Part shown: in pieces, positions 8,859-29,993 of the stretch
Layout of the letters: each line of letters begins with the position of its first letter
How positions within the stretch are numbered: the stretch's first letter is position 1
Source: Mycobacterium simiae
GTDB taxonomy: Bacteria > Actinomycetota > Actinomycetes > Mycobacteriales > Mycobacteriaceae
DNA length: 64,000 nt
Assembly (NCBI RefSeq): GCF_010727605.1
Contig: NZ_AP022568.1
Span: forward strand, 4,464,001 to 4,528,000
Reading direction: 5' to 3'
Program-made: the position numbers and the translations under genes
Notes under the pieces: generated by a model
Told to the model about the DNA's origin: nothing
The model's database searches: none
What the model saw: only the letters and a program-made list of their open reading frames with translations

Positions 8859-9917
8859 TTAGCCCGCCAGCCGCCCGGTGACGGGCGGTAAATCGGCCAG
8901 CGTCACGATGCCGGGGTCGGCGGCGACCACCGCCGGGACGGCATTGGTAACCGGCATGGCGGTGTAAATCATTCCCAGCCCCATGAATCCGGGCTCGGTC
9001 CAATCCTTCGGCGGCAGACAATGCAGGACGGTCCGCATGTTGGGCATGCCGAAGACTTGGATGACGTGGCCGTGCTCGAGCGGCTTGGGGGGGACCACAT
9101 GGTTGCCCATGGTCCAGTTGAATCCGACGCTGACGACGTTGCGGTCGCCCACCCAACCGCGGTGGAAGCCGTACACACCCCCGACCGTCCCGGCCGGGAT
9201 CTTCATGAAGCCCAGATCCGAGTCACCGGTGGCCGCGGTGAACGTGACGTCGAAGGTCATCCTGTCCAGCTCGGCTCCGATCGCGTCGGCCATCATCGCC
9301 GCCGATTCGGCGAATACCTCACTTTCCCGGCGCACGGACTCCGCCAGCCCCGGCGTCTCCGGGTCCTGCGAAAAGCCCATTGCCGTCTGGGTTTCCGCGG
9401 ATTCATAGGTCGAGCAGTCCACCGACTCGGTGATTCGGATTTCGTCGACACGCTCGCAGCAGGCCGACAGCACCATTCCGACCATGTTGGTCATGCCCGG
9501 ATGCGCGCCGCTGCCGAAGATCGTCGAATTGCCCCGTTGGCAAGCGTCTTCGACACGCTTGCGGTCTTGCGGTGTCTGCTTGCCGCCGGTGATCCAGGCC
9601 GCGCTGGTGCACACGTTGACTCCCGCTGCCAGCAGCCGCACCAGTTCGTCGATGTTCGGCCACAACGGGTTGTAGCAACACGCGTCGGCGCCGAGGGCGA
9701 GCAGCGCGTCGACGTCGTTGGTGGCCGTCACCCCGGTCGGCTCCGGCCAGCCGGCAAGGTCCGCCGCGTCGACGCCGACCTTGTCCGTGCCGTGCGCGTA
9801 CACCCCCACCAGCTCCATGTCGGGCCGGCCGATGATGGCGTGCAGCGACCGCCGCCCGATGTTTCCCGTGGTCCACTGGATGACGCGTAACGGACGGTCA
9901 GTGCTGGTTCTGCTCAT
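8859..9917 (-). CDS. DapB-like NAD(P)-dependent reductase
   Basis: A 352-residue protein with an N-terminal Rossmann segment, LRVIQWTTGNIGRRSLHAI, as in dihydrodipicolinate reductase N-terminal domain proteins and 2,4-diaminopentanoate dehydrogenases. The rest lacks the lysine-pathway DapB signature, so it is not the DapB of lysine synthesis. ATG at 9917 is preceded by AAAGGAG. The gene lies between the ligase gene (86 bases upstream) and mmpS (173 bases downstream), all on the minus strand. Homologues occur as paralogue families in mycobacteria, often near lipid or steroid genes; the substrate is unknown. Confidence 0.75.
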   Translation of the reverse strand: MSRTSTDRPLRVIQWTTGNIGRRSLHAIIGRPDMELVGVYAHGTDKVGVDAADLAGWPEPTGVTATNDVDALLALGADACCYNPLWPNIDELVRLLAAGVNVCTSAAWITGGKQTPQDRKRVEDACQRGNSTIFGSGAHPGMTNMVGMVLSACCERVDEIRITESVDCSTYESAETQTAMGFSQDPETPGLAESVRRESEVFAESAAMMADAIGAELDRMTFDVTFTAATGDSDLGFMKIPAGTVGGVYGFHRGWVGDRNVVSVGFNWTMGNHVVPPKPLEHGHVIQVFGMPNMRTVLHCLPPKDWTEPGFMGLGMIYTAMPVTNAVPAVVAADPGIVTLADLPPVTGRLAG

Positions 9918-10003
9918 CGTGGCTCCTTTGCCGCCGAGGGGGGGTGGAACCATTATGCGAAGACCGCTTGCCGTCGGGAGCCCGCGCCCCCGATCGGCCG
10001 CGC

Positions 10004-11743
10004 TCAGCCGTCGAGGCGAGCGAACTCGTGCCGGCGGTACTGCTCGACGCAGGCGGCACGCCGTATTTTCCCGCTGGTGGTGGTCGGGATCGATCCCGCC
10101 GCGACCAGCACCACATCGCCCACGGTCACCCCGTGCACAGTGGAAACCGCCGCCGTGACATCGGTTTTGATCGACGAGTACCGCCGCATCGCCTCGTCGG
10201 TGGACTCGCCGCGCTTCTTGAGCTCGATCACGGTGACGAGCGCCTCGGTGCCCTGCACCGGGACCGAGATCGCGGCGACGCGACCGCCGGTGATCGTCTG
10301 GACGGTCGCCTCGATGTCCTCGGGATAGAAATTGCGTCCGCGGATGATCAGCAGATCCTTGATGCGTCCGACGACGAACAGCTCATCGTGATAGACGAAA
10401 CCCAGGTCCCCGGTCTTCAGCCAGGGGCCGGCCGGGGTCCCCGGCGACGGTTCTACCAGCGTCGCGGCGAAGCATTGCTGTTCGGCCGCGGGCTTGCGCC
10501 AATATCCATCGGCGACGTTCTCGCCGTGCACCCAGATTTCGCCGATCGCGCCCGGCGGGCATTCGCGGCACGTTTCGCTGTCGACGATCCGCACTGTCGG
10601 CGATTGCGGGACCTGGTATTTGACCAGCGCCGTGCCTTTCCCGGCAGCGCAGGCCTGGACGCGGCCCGCCCCGAGCGCTGCGGCATCGAAGTATTCGGCC
10701 GGCGAGGTTTCGCTCCATTTCCCGGTGGCCACGAATACGGTCGCCTCGGCCAAACCGTAGGAGGGGCGCATCATATGGTCACGGAAGTTAAAGTGCGCGA
10801 ACCGGTCGACGAAGCGGTGCAAGGTGGCGGGCTCGACTCGCTCGGCGCCGCTGATGATGCCGAGTACCTCGCCGAGGTCGAGTCCGGCCAGGTCGTTGTC
10901 GCTGGTCTTGCGGGCGGCCAAGTCGAAGGCGAAGTTGGGTGCCGAGGACCAGGTGTGCGGAGCCTCGGCCAGTGCGCGCACCCATCGGGCCGGCCGCTCC
11001 AGGAAGCCGACTGGACTCATCAGCTCGGCCCGATGGCCGCTGAGAATCGGGGCGCACACGCCCAGCACCAGCCCCATGTCGTGGTAGAAGGGCAGCCACG
11101 AGACGATCACAGCTTCCGACGGGACGGTGGTTTGGGAGTCGACGAAGAAGCTCCGCATGAGCTGCTGGAAATTCACTTCCAGGTTTCGGTGCGAGACCAT
11201 CACGCCGGTCGGCGTTCGGGTGGAGCCCGAGCTGTACTGCAAATACGCCAGGCTGGGCAGGTCGCCCGTTGGCATGGCGGCGGCGCAGTCGGCGTCGAGA
11301 TTCATCGAATCGATCTCGACGATCTTGGGCACATCCTCCAGGCGCGCCCGGTCGACGTATTCGGCGACGTCGTCCGCGACCGCCGAGGTCGTGAGAATGA
11401 CCGAAGGGGACGTGTCGGCCAGGACCGAGCCCACCCGCTCGTCACTCGAGCCGCGATGCGGCAGCGGCAGCGGCACCGCGATCAGCCCGGCCTGCATGGA
11501 TCCTAGGAAGGCCGCGATGTAGTCCAGGCCCTGCGGTGCCAGAATCACCGCCCGGTCACCGACCGACCCGTGCGGATCGAGATTGCGTGCCACGTTGAGT
11601 GTTCGGCGGGCCACTTGCGACCAGGTGAGGCGCTCCCGCACACCCGCCCAGTCGGTTTCGTAACTGGTGAAGGTGTACGCGACGTCGTGCGGCCGCAGGC
11701 TGGCCCGGCCGTGCAGCATGGACAGTATCGATGACCCGGACAT
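10004..11743 (-). CDS. Long-chain fatty acyl-AMP ligase (FadD21/FadD23-like FAAL)
   Basis: It activates a long-chain fatty acid as acyl-AMP and hands it to a polyketide synthase rather than to CoA. The 579-residue protein has the P-loop YLQYSSGSTRTPTGVMVSH (about residues 162-180), the FAAL-style WLPFYHDMGLVLG block, PSYGLAEATVFV, and the GRIKDLLIIRGRNFYPEDIE hinge. The ATG at 11743 gives MSGSSILSMLHGRASLRP, the usual FadD21/23 N-terminus, and lies 10 bases after the PE-PPE stop. With the adjacent pks it is the expected starter-unit supplier; in the M. smegmatis TPP locus this job belongs to FadD23. Confidence 0.92.
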   Translation of the reverse strand: MSGSSILSMLHGRASLRPHDVAYTFTSYETDWAGVRERLTWSQVARRTLNVARNLDPHGSVGDRAVILAPQGLDYIAAFLGSMQAGLIAVPLPLPHRGSSDERVGSVLADTSPSVILTTSAVADDVAEYVDRARLEDVPKIVEIDSMNLDADCAAAMPTGDLPSLAYLQYSSGSTRTPTGVMVSHRNLEVNFQQLMRSFFVDSQTTVPSEAVIVSWLPFYHDMGLVLGVCAPILSGHRAELMSPVGFLERPARWVRALAEAPHTWSSAPNFAFDLAARKTSDNDLAGLDLGEVLGIISGAERVEPATLHRFVDRFAHFNFRDHMMRPSYGLAEATVFVATGKWSETSPAEYFDAAALGAGRVQACAAGKGTALVKYQVPQSPTVRIVDSETCRECPPGAIGEIWVHGENVADGYWRKPAAEQQCFAATLVEPSPGTPAGPWLKTGDLGFVYHDELFVVGRIKDLLIIRGRNFYPEDIEATVQTITGGRVAAISVPVQGTEALVTVIELKKRGESTDEAMRRYSSIKTDVTAAVSTVHGVTVGDVVLVAAGSIPTTTSGKIRRAACVEQYRRHEFARLDG

Positions 11744-11753
11744 GAGCGCCGCG

Positions 11754-12872
11754 TTAGCCCGTGCTGTGGGACAGCACGGAGGCCGCACCGCTGAGGATCT
11801 GGGACAGGGGGTCGGCGCCGCCGCCGAATGTCGCCTGGTTGGCGGGCGCGGTGACTTCCGCGGGGTCGAAGCCGTGCACCGGGTCGACCTGAACCGGGGC
11901 GGTCGCCGGGTCGTCGTTGCGCGAGTAACCCGCGTTCACCCGTGGTATCAGGATCGCGTCGAGCTTGTTCAGCGTGTCCTCGGGGATTCCGACGTAGGCA
12001 AGCGGCATGACCAGCGGAAGATGCTTTTCGGGGACCATGATCGTGGTGTCTTTCGCGCCCCGCGAGTTGATGGTCGTCCTGATGTTCTGCGGCGGCACCA
12101 TGCTCGGATTGGTGAAGGCCACCGCGGTGTGGCCGGTAGCGAGACCTAACAATGTGTTCGCGAGCGCGAACAAGTTGTCCGGCCGGTCCGGAAAGTCTGC
12201 GATCGAGTCATAAGCGGCCACGAATCTGTTTGTGTCGTATTGACTTTCGTACGGCGCCGGCATCGTGTAGTCCAGTGCGGGCACGACGCTGCCGGGCGGA
12301 AACATCGCGGACAGGAAGCTCTGCCCGAACGCGTGCCGTCCGATCGGATCGCCGAAAGTCGCGAAGTTCAGCGTGTTCGGCGGGGGAGCGGTCGGATCGT
12401 TGGCGAGTCGAGCCTGCTCGCCGTCGACCACGAACCCGCCCTCCGACAGGCCGATCCCGGTGCCGGGGCGACCGGCGCGGATCGCGGCGTCGAGGTTGTT
12501 CACGCCGATGTCGACCGACTCGCCGACGCTGGGGCCGTCCAGCCCCAGCCCGGGCAGCAGCTCCTCGCCGATTTTCCCGATGCCCGGGAAGAGCCGCTCC
12601 AGCACGTGGCCCTGCACCTGGCCCGCCGGGTAGGGGACAATCTCGCGCTTTTGACCAGGGAACCATTCGGCGCCCTCGCGCCGGATGTACTCGTCGTAGG
12701 GGATGCCCAGAACGTGGGCGCCGCCCAGCGCGAAGGCGGTCTGGTCCCCCGGGGCGCCGGGGGTTGGTGGCCCACCGATGGGCGTGTCGTCAGCGGTCGC
12801 GGTGCCGACGCCGAAACATCCTGTAGCGCCGACAGATACCAGCGTCGCGGCTGTTGCGAGTAGCTTCTTCAT
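11754..12872 (-). CDS. Secreted PE-PPE-domain acyltransferase of the TPP/Chp type
   Basis: A 372-residue protein with an N-terminal export signal ([20 protein letters not shown]..., likely cleavage near ATADD) and the alpha/beta-hydrolase PE-PPE domain. The nucleophile is Ser143 in [12 protein letters not shown] chose the ATG at 12872 because it opens directly on the signal peptide. Relatives are Chp1/Sap and Chp2 (Rv1184c) of M. tuberculosis and the PE protein MSMEG_0412, which moves acyl groups between diacyltrehalose-type lipids outside the membrane to complete TPP. Cys19 follows a weak lipobox (GATGC), so a lipoprotein form is possible but not convincing. Confidence 0.85.
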   Translation of the reverse strand: MKKLLATAATLVSVGATGCFGVGTATADDTPIGGPPTPGAPGDQTAFALGGAHVLGIPYDEYIRREGAEWFPGQKREIVPYPAGQVQGHVLERLFPGIGKIGEELLPGLGLDGPSVGESVDIGVNNLDAAIRAGRPGTGIGLSEGGFVVDGEQARLANDPTAPPPNTLNFATFGDPIGRHAFGQSFLSAMFPPGSVVPALDYTMPAPYESQYDTNRFVAAYDSIADFPDRPDNLFALANTLLGLATGHTAVAFTNPSMVPPQNIRTTINSRGAKDTTIMVPEKHLPLVMPLAYVGIPEDTLNKLDAILIPRVNAGYSRNDDPATAPVQVDPVHGFDPAEVTAPANQATFGGGADPLSQILSGAASVLSHSTG

Positions 12873-12929
12873 TCCTAATCCTGACCGCTCGGATTCGTCT
12901 CGTAGTCTCACACAGGTCGTCACTAAGTG

Positions 12930-15900
12930 CTAATTCGGCTGTGGCTCGGCGCGTCCGACCGGCGACTGCCCGGCGGTGCGCCGCAGCTGCGGACGCCCAA
13001 ACTTGGCCGATGGCCACCAATTCGCCTTCCCGACCAGCGCGGCGATCGCGGGAACCGTGATGGTGCGGACCAAGAACGTGTCCAGCAAGATGCCCACACC
13101 GATCACGAAGCCGCCCTGCACGACGGTACCGATGCTGGAGAACAACAGACCGCACATGGAGGCGGCGAAGATCAGCCCCGCAGCGGTGATCACACCTCCG
13201 GTCGAACTCAACGTGCGAATAATGCTGTATCGCATGCTGTGTGGCGACTCCTCCCGCATTCGCGACACGAGCAGCATGTTGTAGTCGGCGCCCACAGCGA
13301 CCAGTACCACGAACGCGAGCGGGGGCACACTCCAATGTAGTTGCTGACCCAGCAGGTACTGAAAGAACAGTACCCCGACCCCGACCGCGGACAAGTACGA
13401 AACCACCACAGAACCAACTAGATACAACGGTGCGACCAGGGCGCGCAGCAACGCGATCAAGGTCAGTAACACGACCAGGAGGGTCACCGCGATGATGAAC
13501 CGGATGTCGTGCTGGTAGTAGTCGCGGGTGTCCTTAAGGGCCACGGTGTATCCGGACATCGAGATCGTGGCGTCGGCCAACGCGGTGTTCGGTTGTGCTC
13601 CGCGGGCTGCCGCAGTGATCGCGTTGACCTGGTCCATGGCTTCGGTGCTAAACGGGTTCAGTTTGGTCTGAACCAAATACCGCACCGAATGCCCGTCCGG
13701 CGAGATGAACACCTTCGCGGCTTTTTGAAACTCTTCGAGCTGCAAGAGCTGGGGCGGAATGTTGAATCCCGCCATTGCCGGTTGCGCCGCATCACGTTTC
13801 ATGGACAACAGGAATGCGGCTGACTCGCTCAGCCCGGCGCCGAGCTGTTTGACTTGGTCGACGAGTTGAGCGACCGCGTCGGCCAGTTGCCGGCTGCCGC
13901 CGGCGAACCGGCTGGCGCCATCCTGCAGACCGTTCAGATTCGCTTGCAGGCCACCGGGTTTGTCCATCCCCATCGAGTGCAGCACGCCGGTGAGTTTGCG
14001 CAGTGCGGCGCGCAGCCGGTCGGTGGACGCCTTGAGCGCCTGCTTGTCCGGATAGTCCTGCAGTTGATGCGCCAGCTGGTTGATTGCATCGAGGTCGGCT
14101 TGATCGCGATTGCCGACCAGCTGCTCGAACGTCCCGCGGGTGGTGCTGCACGATGGATCGGCGTCGCACACCGGGTTATTTTGCAACGCCGTCAACACCG
14201 GTCCGATCCAGGCGAACATGTTCTTGGCCGCCGTGAAGTTCCAGCCCATGGCGTTGCTCAGCGAGTTAACATGGTCGACGAGCTGCGCGGCGATGTCGAC
14301 CTCCCGCACCAGCGCGTCGCCGCTGTACTGATTTTTCGCCGCGGAGAAGGCGTTCTCCAGTTCCTGCACGCTGGCGGCGAGCTGGCTGACCTGGCCACGC
14401 ACATCGCCGAGGCTGTTGGCCAGCGTGCCGGCCCCTGCCACCAGCCGGTTCAGGTCGCCGGTGTGATCGTTGATCATGGTGGAACCGCCGGCCAGCAGGG
14501 TGCCGATGGCACCCGCTTGGTAGGTGGCTCGGAATTGTTCGGGCACACTTCCGGTGGGACGCGTAATACCGCTGACCGCAGCAACATTCGGCAACTGGCT
14601 GACCCGGTCGGCCATCTGTTCCAAATCGGCGAGGGCCTTCGGCGTCCGAAGGTCGTGCGGTGACTGGACCAGGATGTACTCCGGAATGGACTGATTGACC
14701 GGGAAATGTTGGTCCAAAGCGGCATATCCGACGGAGCTCGGCGCGGACGCCCGCAGCGCCTTGCGATCGTCGTAGTTGTAGCGCACCAGGCCGGCGCAGC
14801 TGGCCAGGATGATCAACACCAACACACTGGCCAGCAAATTGGCCTTGGGCCGGCGCACGATCCGGATGCCCGACCGTCGCCAGAATCGCGCGGTCAGTTC
14901 TCGCCGCGGCTTGACCCAGCCGCGCGGACCGGCCAGCACCAAGATGGCCGGCAATAACGTCACGGCGGCGAGGAAAGCCACGCCCACCCCGATCGCCGAC
15001 GACGCGCCGACCGTCTTGAACACCCCCATCTGGGCGAAACTGATGAGCAGGAAGGTGATTCCGACGGTGGCGGCGGATGCGCCGATGACCTTGCCGATCG
15101 ACAGCATCGCCTTCTTGATTGCTTGCTCGAAACTCGCGCCCGACCGCAGATAGTCGTGATAGCGACTGATCAAAAAGACCGCATAGTCGGTTCCCGCGCC
15201 GGCCATGATGGCGCTGAGAAACACGATCGACTGATTCGAGACGCCCGAGTCCGTCAATTCCGAATAGCCCGCGACCACCGCCTGCGCGATCACCAGCGAT
15301 ATCCCGATCGTCACCAGCGGCAGCAGCATGGTGACCGCACTGCGGTAAATCACCAGCAGGACGAGAAGCACCAGCACGGCGATCGCCAGCTCGATCGGAA
15401 GCCGATCCTGATCACCGGCGACTGTCAAGTCGGCCACGGTTGCCGCCGGGCCGGTGATGTTGGCCGTCAGATGGCTTCCCGGCGGGGCCTGCGCCAGGTT
15501 GTGCTTGACGAGCTCGGCGACCCGGTTGAACGCGGCGTAGGACTGGGGCGTGCCCAATTCGCCAGCGACCCCGACCGGCAGTACCCACGCCTTGTGGTCC
15601 TTGCTGGTCACCACCGAGCGCAGCGGCGGCGTGGTGAGGAAGTCCTGCACCATCACCACGTCACGGGTGTCGTGTCGCAGCGCGTCCACCAGTTTGCGGT
15701 AGGCGGCTTCGTCGGCGGGGCCGAGGCCCTTGTCGTCGGTGAGGACCACCAGCAGCAGGTCTTCGGAGCCGGCCTCGTGGAACGCTTCGGTCATTTTTCG
15801 AGCGGTGACGCTCGACGGTGCATCGCTGGGCAGGATTGCCAGCGGATGCTTTTGAGCCATGTCACCCAGCGACGGCAGGGTCAGCGGAAGCGCAACCGCA

Positions 15901-15965
15901 ACCGCGACCCAGATGCCGATCACCAGCCAGGGCCACCGCAAAACCACATCGGCTAGCCGTTGCAT
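12930..15965 (-). CDS. mmpL10: MmpL10-type lipid transporter
   Basis: A 1011-residue RND transporter of the MmpL8/10/12 branch, without an MmpS partner. The first relay pair is Asp260-Tyr261 ([16 protein letters not shown]) and the second Asp894-Tyr895 ([12 protein letters not shown]). The long second periplasmic domain (about 395-740) is rich in heptad-like segments. It ends 57 bases before the PE-PPE gene and lies between it and papA. In characterised TPP and diacyltrehalose loci, MmpL10 moves the diacyltrehalose precursor across the inner membrane, where the PE-PPE enzyme acts. Confidence 0.92.
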   Translation of the reverse strand: MQRLADVVLRWPWLVIGIWVAVAVALPLTLPSLGDMAQKHPLAILPSDAPSSVTARKMTEAFHEAGSEDLLLVVLTDDKGLGPADEAAYRKLVDALRHDTRDVVMVQDFLTTPPLRSVVTSKDHKAWVLPVGVAGELGTPQSYAAFNRVAELVKHNLAQAPPGSHLTANITGPAATVADLTVAGDQDRLPIELAIAVLVLLVLLVIYRSAVTMLLPLVTIGISLVIAQAVVAGYSELTDSGVSNQSIVFLSAIMAGAGTDYAVFLISRYHDYLRSGASFEQAIKKAMLSIGKVIGASAATVGITFLLISFAQMGVFKTVGASSAIGVGVAFLAAVTLLPAILVLAGPRGWVKPRRELTARFWRRSGIRIVRRPKANLLASVLVLIILASCAGLVRYNYDDRKALRASAPSSVGYAALDQHFPVNQSIPEYILVQSPHDLRTPKALADLEQMADRVSQLPNVAAVSGITRPTGSVPEQFRATYQAGAIGTLLAGGSTMINDHTGDLNRLVAGAGTLANSLGDVRGQVSQLAASVQELENAFSAAKNQYSGDALVREVDIAAQLVDHVNSLSNAMGWNFTAAKNMFAWIGPVLTALQNNPVCDADPSCSTTRGTFEQLVGNRDQADLDAINQLAHQLQDYPDKQALKASTDRLRAALRKLTGVLHSMGMDKPGGLQANLNGLQDGASRFAGGSRQLADAVAQLVDQVKQLGAGLSESAAFLLSMKRDAAQPAMAGFNIPPQLLQLEEFQKAAKVFISPDGHSVRYLVQTKLNPFSTEAMDQVNAITAAARGAQPNTALADATISMSGYTVALKDTRDYYQHDIRFIIAVTLLVVLLTLIALLRALVAPLYLVGSVVVSYLSAVGVGVLFFQYLLGQQLHWSVPPLAFVVLVAVGADYNMLLVSRMREESPHSMRYSIIRTLSSTGGVITAAGLIFAASMCGLLFSSIGTVVQGGFVIGVGILLDTFLVRTITVPAIAALVGKANWWPSAKFGRPQLRRTAGQSPVGRAEPQPN

Positions 15966-16107
15966 ACCGTCCTCGCCCCCGGTCGGCGCAGTCGTCTGCG
16001 CCCGCCGACGACGCTCGCCGGCGAAAAGTCACGGCGCGCAAAACCGTCGGATCCCCGACGAGAGCGCGCGCGCCTCGGAAAATCTCTAGCCATCGGGTGG
16101 CTCCACG

Positions 16108-17529
16108 CTACGCAACGCGGCCCCAGTGTCCGCTACCGGCGACCCGGCCACACACGGACTTCATAGCTGACATGTAGCGATTCACAGACTTGCGGGCGAC
16201 CGGATTGTCGGGATGCATGATCGCCATGACCGTGCCCTCCTCGTACCGGAAGACGTAAATGGTCAGTTGATAGGAATAGCGGCCGTCGGGATAGATCCCG
16301 ATGTTGTTCGCGAGCCCGAGGTCAGCCGCGGCGAGGATGGCGTTGAGCGGAGCGGCGCCGCCGTGCAGGAAGTTCGACACCGGAAAGTTCGGCCGCGGCC
16401 AGTTCAACCACGGCGCCAATTCCAGGACGCGGTAATAGGGCACCTTCGCCATGTCCAGACCCGAGTCGAAGGACGCCTGTGCCGCCCACGCGGCATCGCC
16501 GAACGAAGCCGCCGCGATCGGCACGGTAATCGGGATCAGACCGGTAAACCAGCCTTGGGTCATGAAGTTGTCCGCGCCGGTGCGGGAGTCCCGCGGAGTC
16601 AGCCCGTAATACGTGAGGGCGCCCGTGAACTCGTGCTCCAGCAAGGCAAAACAGGCGAACAAGCCGCCGACGAAGCGGGCGCCTGCCGCGGCGCAGGCCG
16701 ATTCGAATCGTTCGGTCTGGGCGGCGTCCATCAACAGTTCGGAGGCCATGTCACTGCTGCTGGACTGCGCGGGGTTACCCAGCGGAAGGGGGAATTCCGG
16801 GAAACCGCCGCCGTTGTTGTCCGCGAAGTCGATCCACGCACGTACACCGGGTGAATCCAGCGTCAGTGTCGAGGTGTACTCGCGTTCCCGGGTGCAGAAA
16901 TCGTCGAAGCTCCCGGCATCGGGCAGCGTCAGGGCCTGCCCACCGCCGCTCAACGCCGAATACATGCCGTTGGCTTCCATCATCGTCGTGCCGATCAGCG
17001 TCGCGTCCCCGTGGACGTGGTCCATCGCGGCAAAGAACGTGAAATGATCCTCGCTCTGCACGATCCCGAAGGTGAAACATCCCCACTCCAAGGGGCTGGG
17101 GATGGCCACGACATGATCGTGGATCTCATCCACCGTCATGTGACCGTGGTCGATCGGCGCGAATTCGATGTCGGCAGGATCGGTGAGGGTGTGCCGGACG
17201 AATTTGCCGTCACCGGTTTGCTCGAACCAGCTGCGGAATGTGTCATGCCGACGCAGGTACGCATTGACGGCGCGATCCATGGCCGCCACATCACATGTGC
17301 CAGGTAATTCACAGGTAGCGATGATCTGCCGGGAGAAATTCAGTCCCGCGGCCGTCCGTTCGCAGTAGTTACGCAGATGCTGGGCCTGCATGTAACTGAC
17401 GGGCACACAACTTACCGGCGCCCGTCGGACCTTTTCGCTGGACGCCGCGGTCGGGTGCCAAGAGATGACCGAACCTGCGGTTACTGCCCATTCACCCAGT
17501 GCGCCGACCGTAATTTTCCCGATGCGCAA
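16108..17529 (-). CDS. papA3: Polyketide-associated acyltransferase, PapA3-like
   Basis: A 473-residue condensation-domain-like acyltransferase that transfers polyketide-derived or fatty acyl chains to trehalose. The catalytic HxxxD motif is His171-Asp175 in AMDHVHGDATLIG. The start is a TTG at 17529 preceded by GGAGAAG; it gives MRIGKITVGALGEWA, the N-terminus of PapA1/PapA3 enzymes, and the alternatives downstream would remove it. The gene is divergent from pks and followed by mmpL10 after 142 bases that contain no other feature I can support. Confidence 0.9.
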   Translation of the reverse strand: MRIGKITVGALGEWAVTAGSVISWHPTAASSEKVRRAPVSCVPVSYMQAQHLRNYCERTAAGLNFSRQIIATCELPGTCDVAAMDRAVNAYLRRHDTFRSWFEQTGDGKFVRHTLTDPADIEFAPIDHGHMTVDEIHDHVVAIPSPLEWGCFTFGIVQSEDHFTFFAAMDHVHGDATLIGTTMMEANGMYSALSGGGQALTLPDAGSFDDFCTREREYTSTLTLDSPGVRAWIDFADNNGGGFPEFPLPLGNPAQSSSSDMASELLMDAAQTERFESACAAAGARFVGGLFACFALLEHEFTGALTYYGLTPRDSRTGADNFMTQGWFTGLIPITVPIAAASFGDAAWAAQASFDSGLDMAKVPYYRVLELAPWLNWPRPNFPVSNFLHGGAAPLNAILAAADLGLANNIGIYPDGRYSYQLTIYVFRYEEGTVMAIMHPDNPVARKSVNRYMSAMKSVCGRVAGSGHWGRVA

Positions 17530-17836
17530 AACTACTTCTCCCTCTCCGTCGGCATACCGGGCTGACGTCCAGCCACGCGGGTGGCGCCACCAACATAACC
17601 CGCCTGTCGGTCACCGTCGCATCCGTGCGGCGGGCCACCGCCTACACTCGCTGACGGATCCGGCGGGCCGTTCTTGCGATCGAACGGTCGGCGCGGGAGG
17701 TGGGGGCGGCAGCCGCATTGGTTGCCGCTGTGCGGTGCGAGCGCTGCAATTGCGGTGCTGGCCTTTGGGACTGGTTCCCCGAGCGCAGCCGGCCTCCCTG
17801 GGGATCGATCTTGACCGGCCAAGGGAGGACAAGCGC
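17530..17836. promoter_or_regulatory. Divergent papA / pks promoter region
   Basis: These 307 bases separate the divergent papA and pks genes and must hold both promoters. TACACT at 17643-17648 fits a -10 element for pks, which would leave a leader of about 180 bases. TATGTT on the minus strand (17597-17592) fits a -10 for papA. A strong AAGGGAGGA ribosome binding site stands just before the pks ATG. I see no convincing operator palindrome and no small reading frame with a good start. Confidence 0.4.
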
Positions 17837-28858
<11,022 letters not shown>

Positions 28859-28865
28859 GCGAGCG

Positions 28866-28880
28866 CCGGCTTAGAGCCGG
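28866..28880. terminator. Stem-loop between convergent pks and fadE
   Basis: CCGGCT-TAG-AGCCGG is a perfect 6-bp stem with a 3-base loop in the 12-base gap and over the fadE stop codon, where two transcription units converge. There is no U tract, as is common for mycobacterial terminators. Confidence 0.35.
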
Positions 28881-29986
28881 GCCAGATCGTAGTCGCCGAG
28901 GTGATCGATCAGGTTGTGCAGGTGATCGCCCGAGGTGCCCAGGGTGTGCTCGATCGCGGTGAGCCGGGCGGCGTAGTGGCTGACCGGGTATTCCGCGGTC
29001 ACGCCGATGCCGCCGTGCATCTGGATCGACTCCTGGGCAATATGGCGCCCCGACCGCCCGATCTGCAGCTTGGCGCGGGAGGCGATCACCGGATCTAGGT
29101 TGCCGTCGGCGATCGACATCGCGGCGTAGAGGTTCATGCTGCGGGCCAGCTCCAGCGACACGTACATGTCGGCGGCACGCTGCGTTAGGGTCTGGAACTT
29201 GTTGAGGGTGACGCCGAACTGCTTGCGCGTCTTCAGGTAGTCGGTCGTCAGCCGCAGTGCCTCCTCCATCGCCCCGACGGCCTCGCTGCACAGCGCCGAC
29301 TGGATGCCGATGATGGCCTCGCCGATGGCCTGCGAGGCGTCGGAGGCGGTGGGGGCCTCACCCAAGGGTTCGGCGGCCGCGCCGTCCAGATCGATCTGTG
29401 CGCCCCGCTGCCCGTCGAAGGTCCGGTAGGGATGCCGTCTCACCGCACCCGCGTCCACCAGGAACAGACCGGTGCCGCCGTCCGGCAACGCGGCGCTGAC
29501 CACCAACGCGTCGGCACAGTCCCCGGCCAGTACTGGGTTCTTGCAACCGGTGAGGGTCCACGAATCACCTTGCCGCGCAGCCTTTGTGGTGACCGTCACC
29601 GACGGCTTGCGTTGTCCGGGCTCGGAATGGGCGAAGGCCAGCAGGCGCTGGCCGGCGGCGACCTCGTCGAGCTGCAGCTTCTGCGCATCGCTGCCCAGCT
29701 GGGCGATCAGCGCGCCCGGCGCCAGCGCGGCGTGCAGGATCGGTTCCGGGGCCAGCCGGCGCCCGACTTCGGTGAGCACCACCATGATCTCGATCTGGCC
29801 CGCCTCCTCGGGCTCGAAGCCCAGACCGAGAATCCCGGTGTCGGCCAATTGACTCCACACCTCGCGGCTCCAGCCGAGGTCGGAGCCGATGACCTTGATG
29901 CGGCTCTCCGGGTCGTAGGAGCGTGCCAGCAGGTCGCGGGTGGTGTCGCGCAGCAGGCTCTGCTCGTCGGTCAACTGAAAGTCCAT
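28871..29986 (-). CDS. Acyl-CoA dehydrogenase, second subunit of a FadE pair
   Basis: A 371-residue acyl-CoA dehydrogenase family flavoprotein starting MDFQLTDEQSLLRDTTRDLL. It has the C-terminal QMHGGIGVTAEYPVSHYAARL segment of the flavin-binding helix region. It starts seven bases after the stop of the other fadE gene. Mycobacterial acyl-CoA dehydrogenases encoded by adjacent genes often form alpha2beta2 heterotetramers in which only one subunit carries a complete active site, and this pair has that look. The substrate is unknown; placement beside the pks suggests, but does not show, a link to the island lipid. Confidence 0.85.
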   Translation of the reverse strand: MDFQLTDEQSLLRDTTRDLLARSYDPESRIKVIGSDLGWSREVWSQLADTGILGLGFEPEEAGQIEIMVVLTEVGRRLAPEPILHAALAPGALIAQLGSDAQKLQLDEVAAGQRLLAFAHSEPGQRKPSVTVTTKAARQGDSWTLTGCKNPVLAGDCADALVVSAALPDGGTGLFLVDAGAVRRHPYRTFDGQRGAQIDLDGAAAEPLGEAPTASDASQAIGEAIIGIQSALCSEAVGAMEEALRLTTDYLKTRKQFGVTLNKFQTLTQRAADMYVSLELARSMNLYAAMSIADGNLDPVIASRAKLQIGRSGRHIAQESIQMHGGIGVTAEYPVSHYAARLTAIEHTLGTSGDHLHNLIDHLGDYDLARL

Positions 29987-29993
29987 GGCTGCC

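Noticed and set aside
12240..12863. Long antisense frames over PE-PPE, mmpL, pks and trehalase genes
   Set aside because: They are Arg/Pro/His-rich shadows that arise from high GC and third-position bias; none shows a family motif or a ribosome binding site.
17465..17836. N-terminal extension of the Pks frame
   Set aside because: The frame is open but the residues are Arg/Pro-rich with no PKS similarity; a strong ribosome binding site and ATG at 17837 precede the KS domain.
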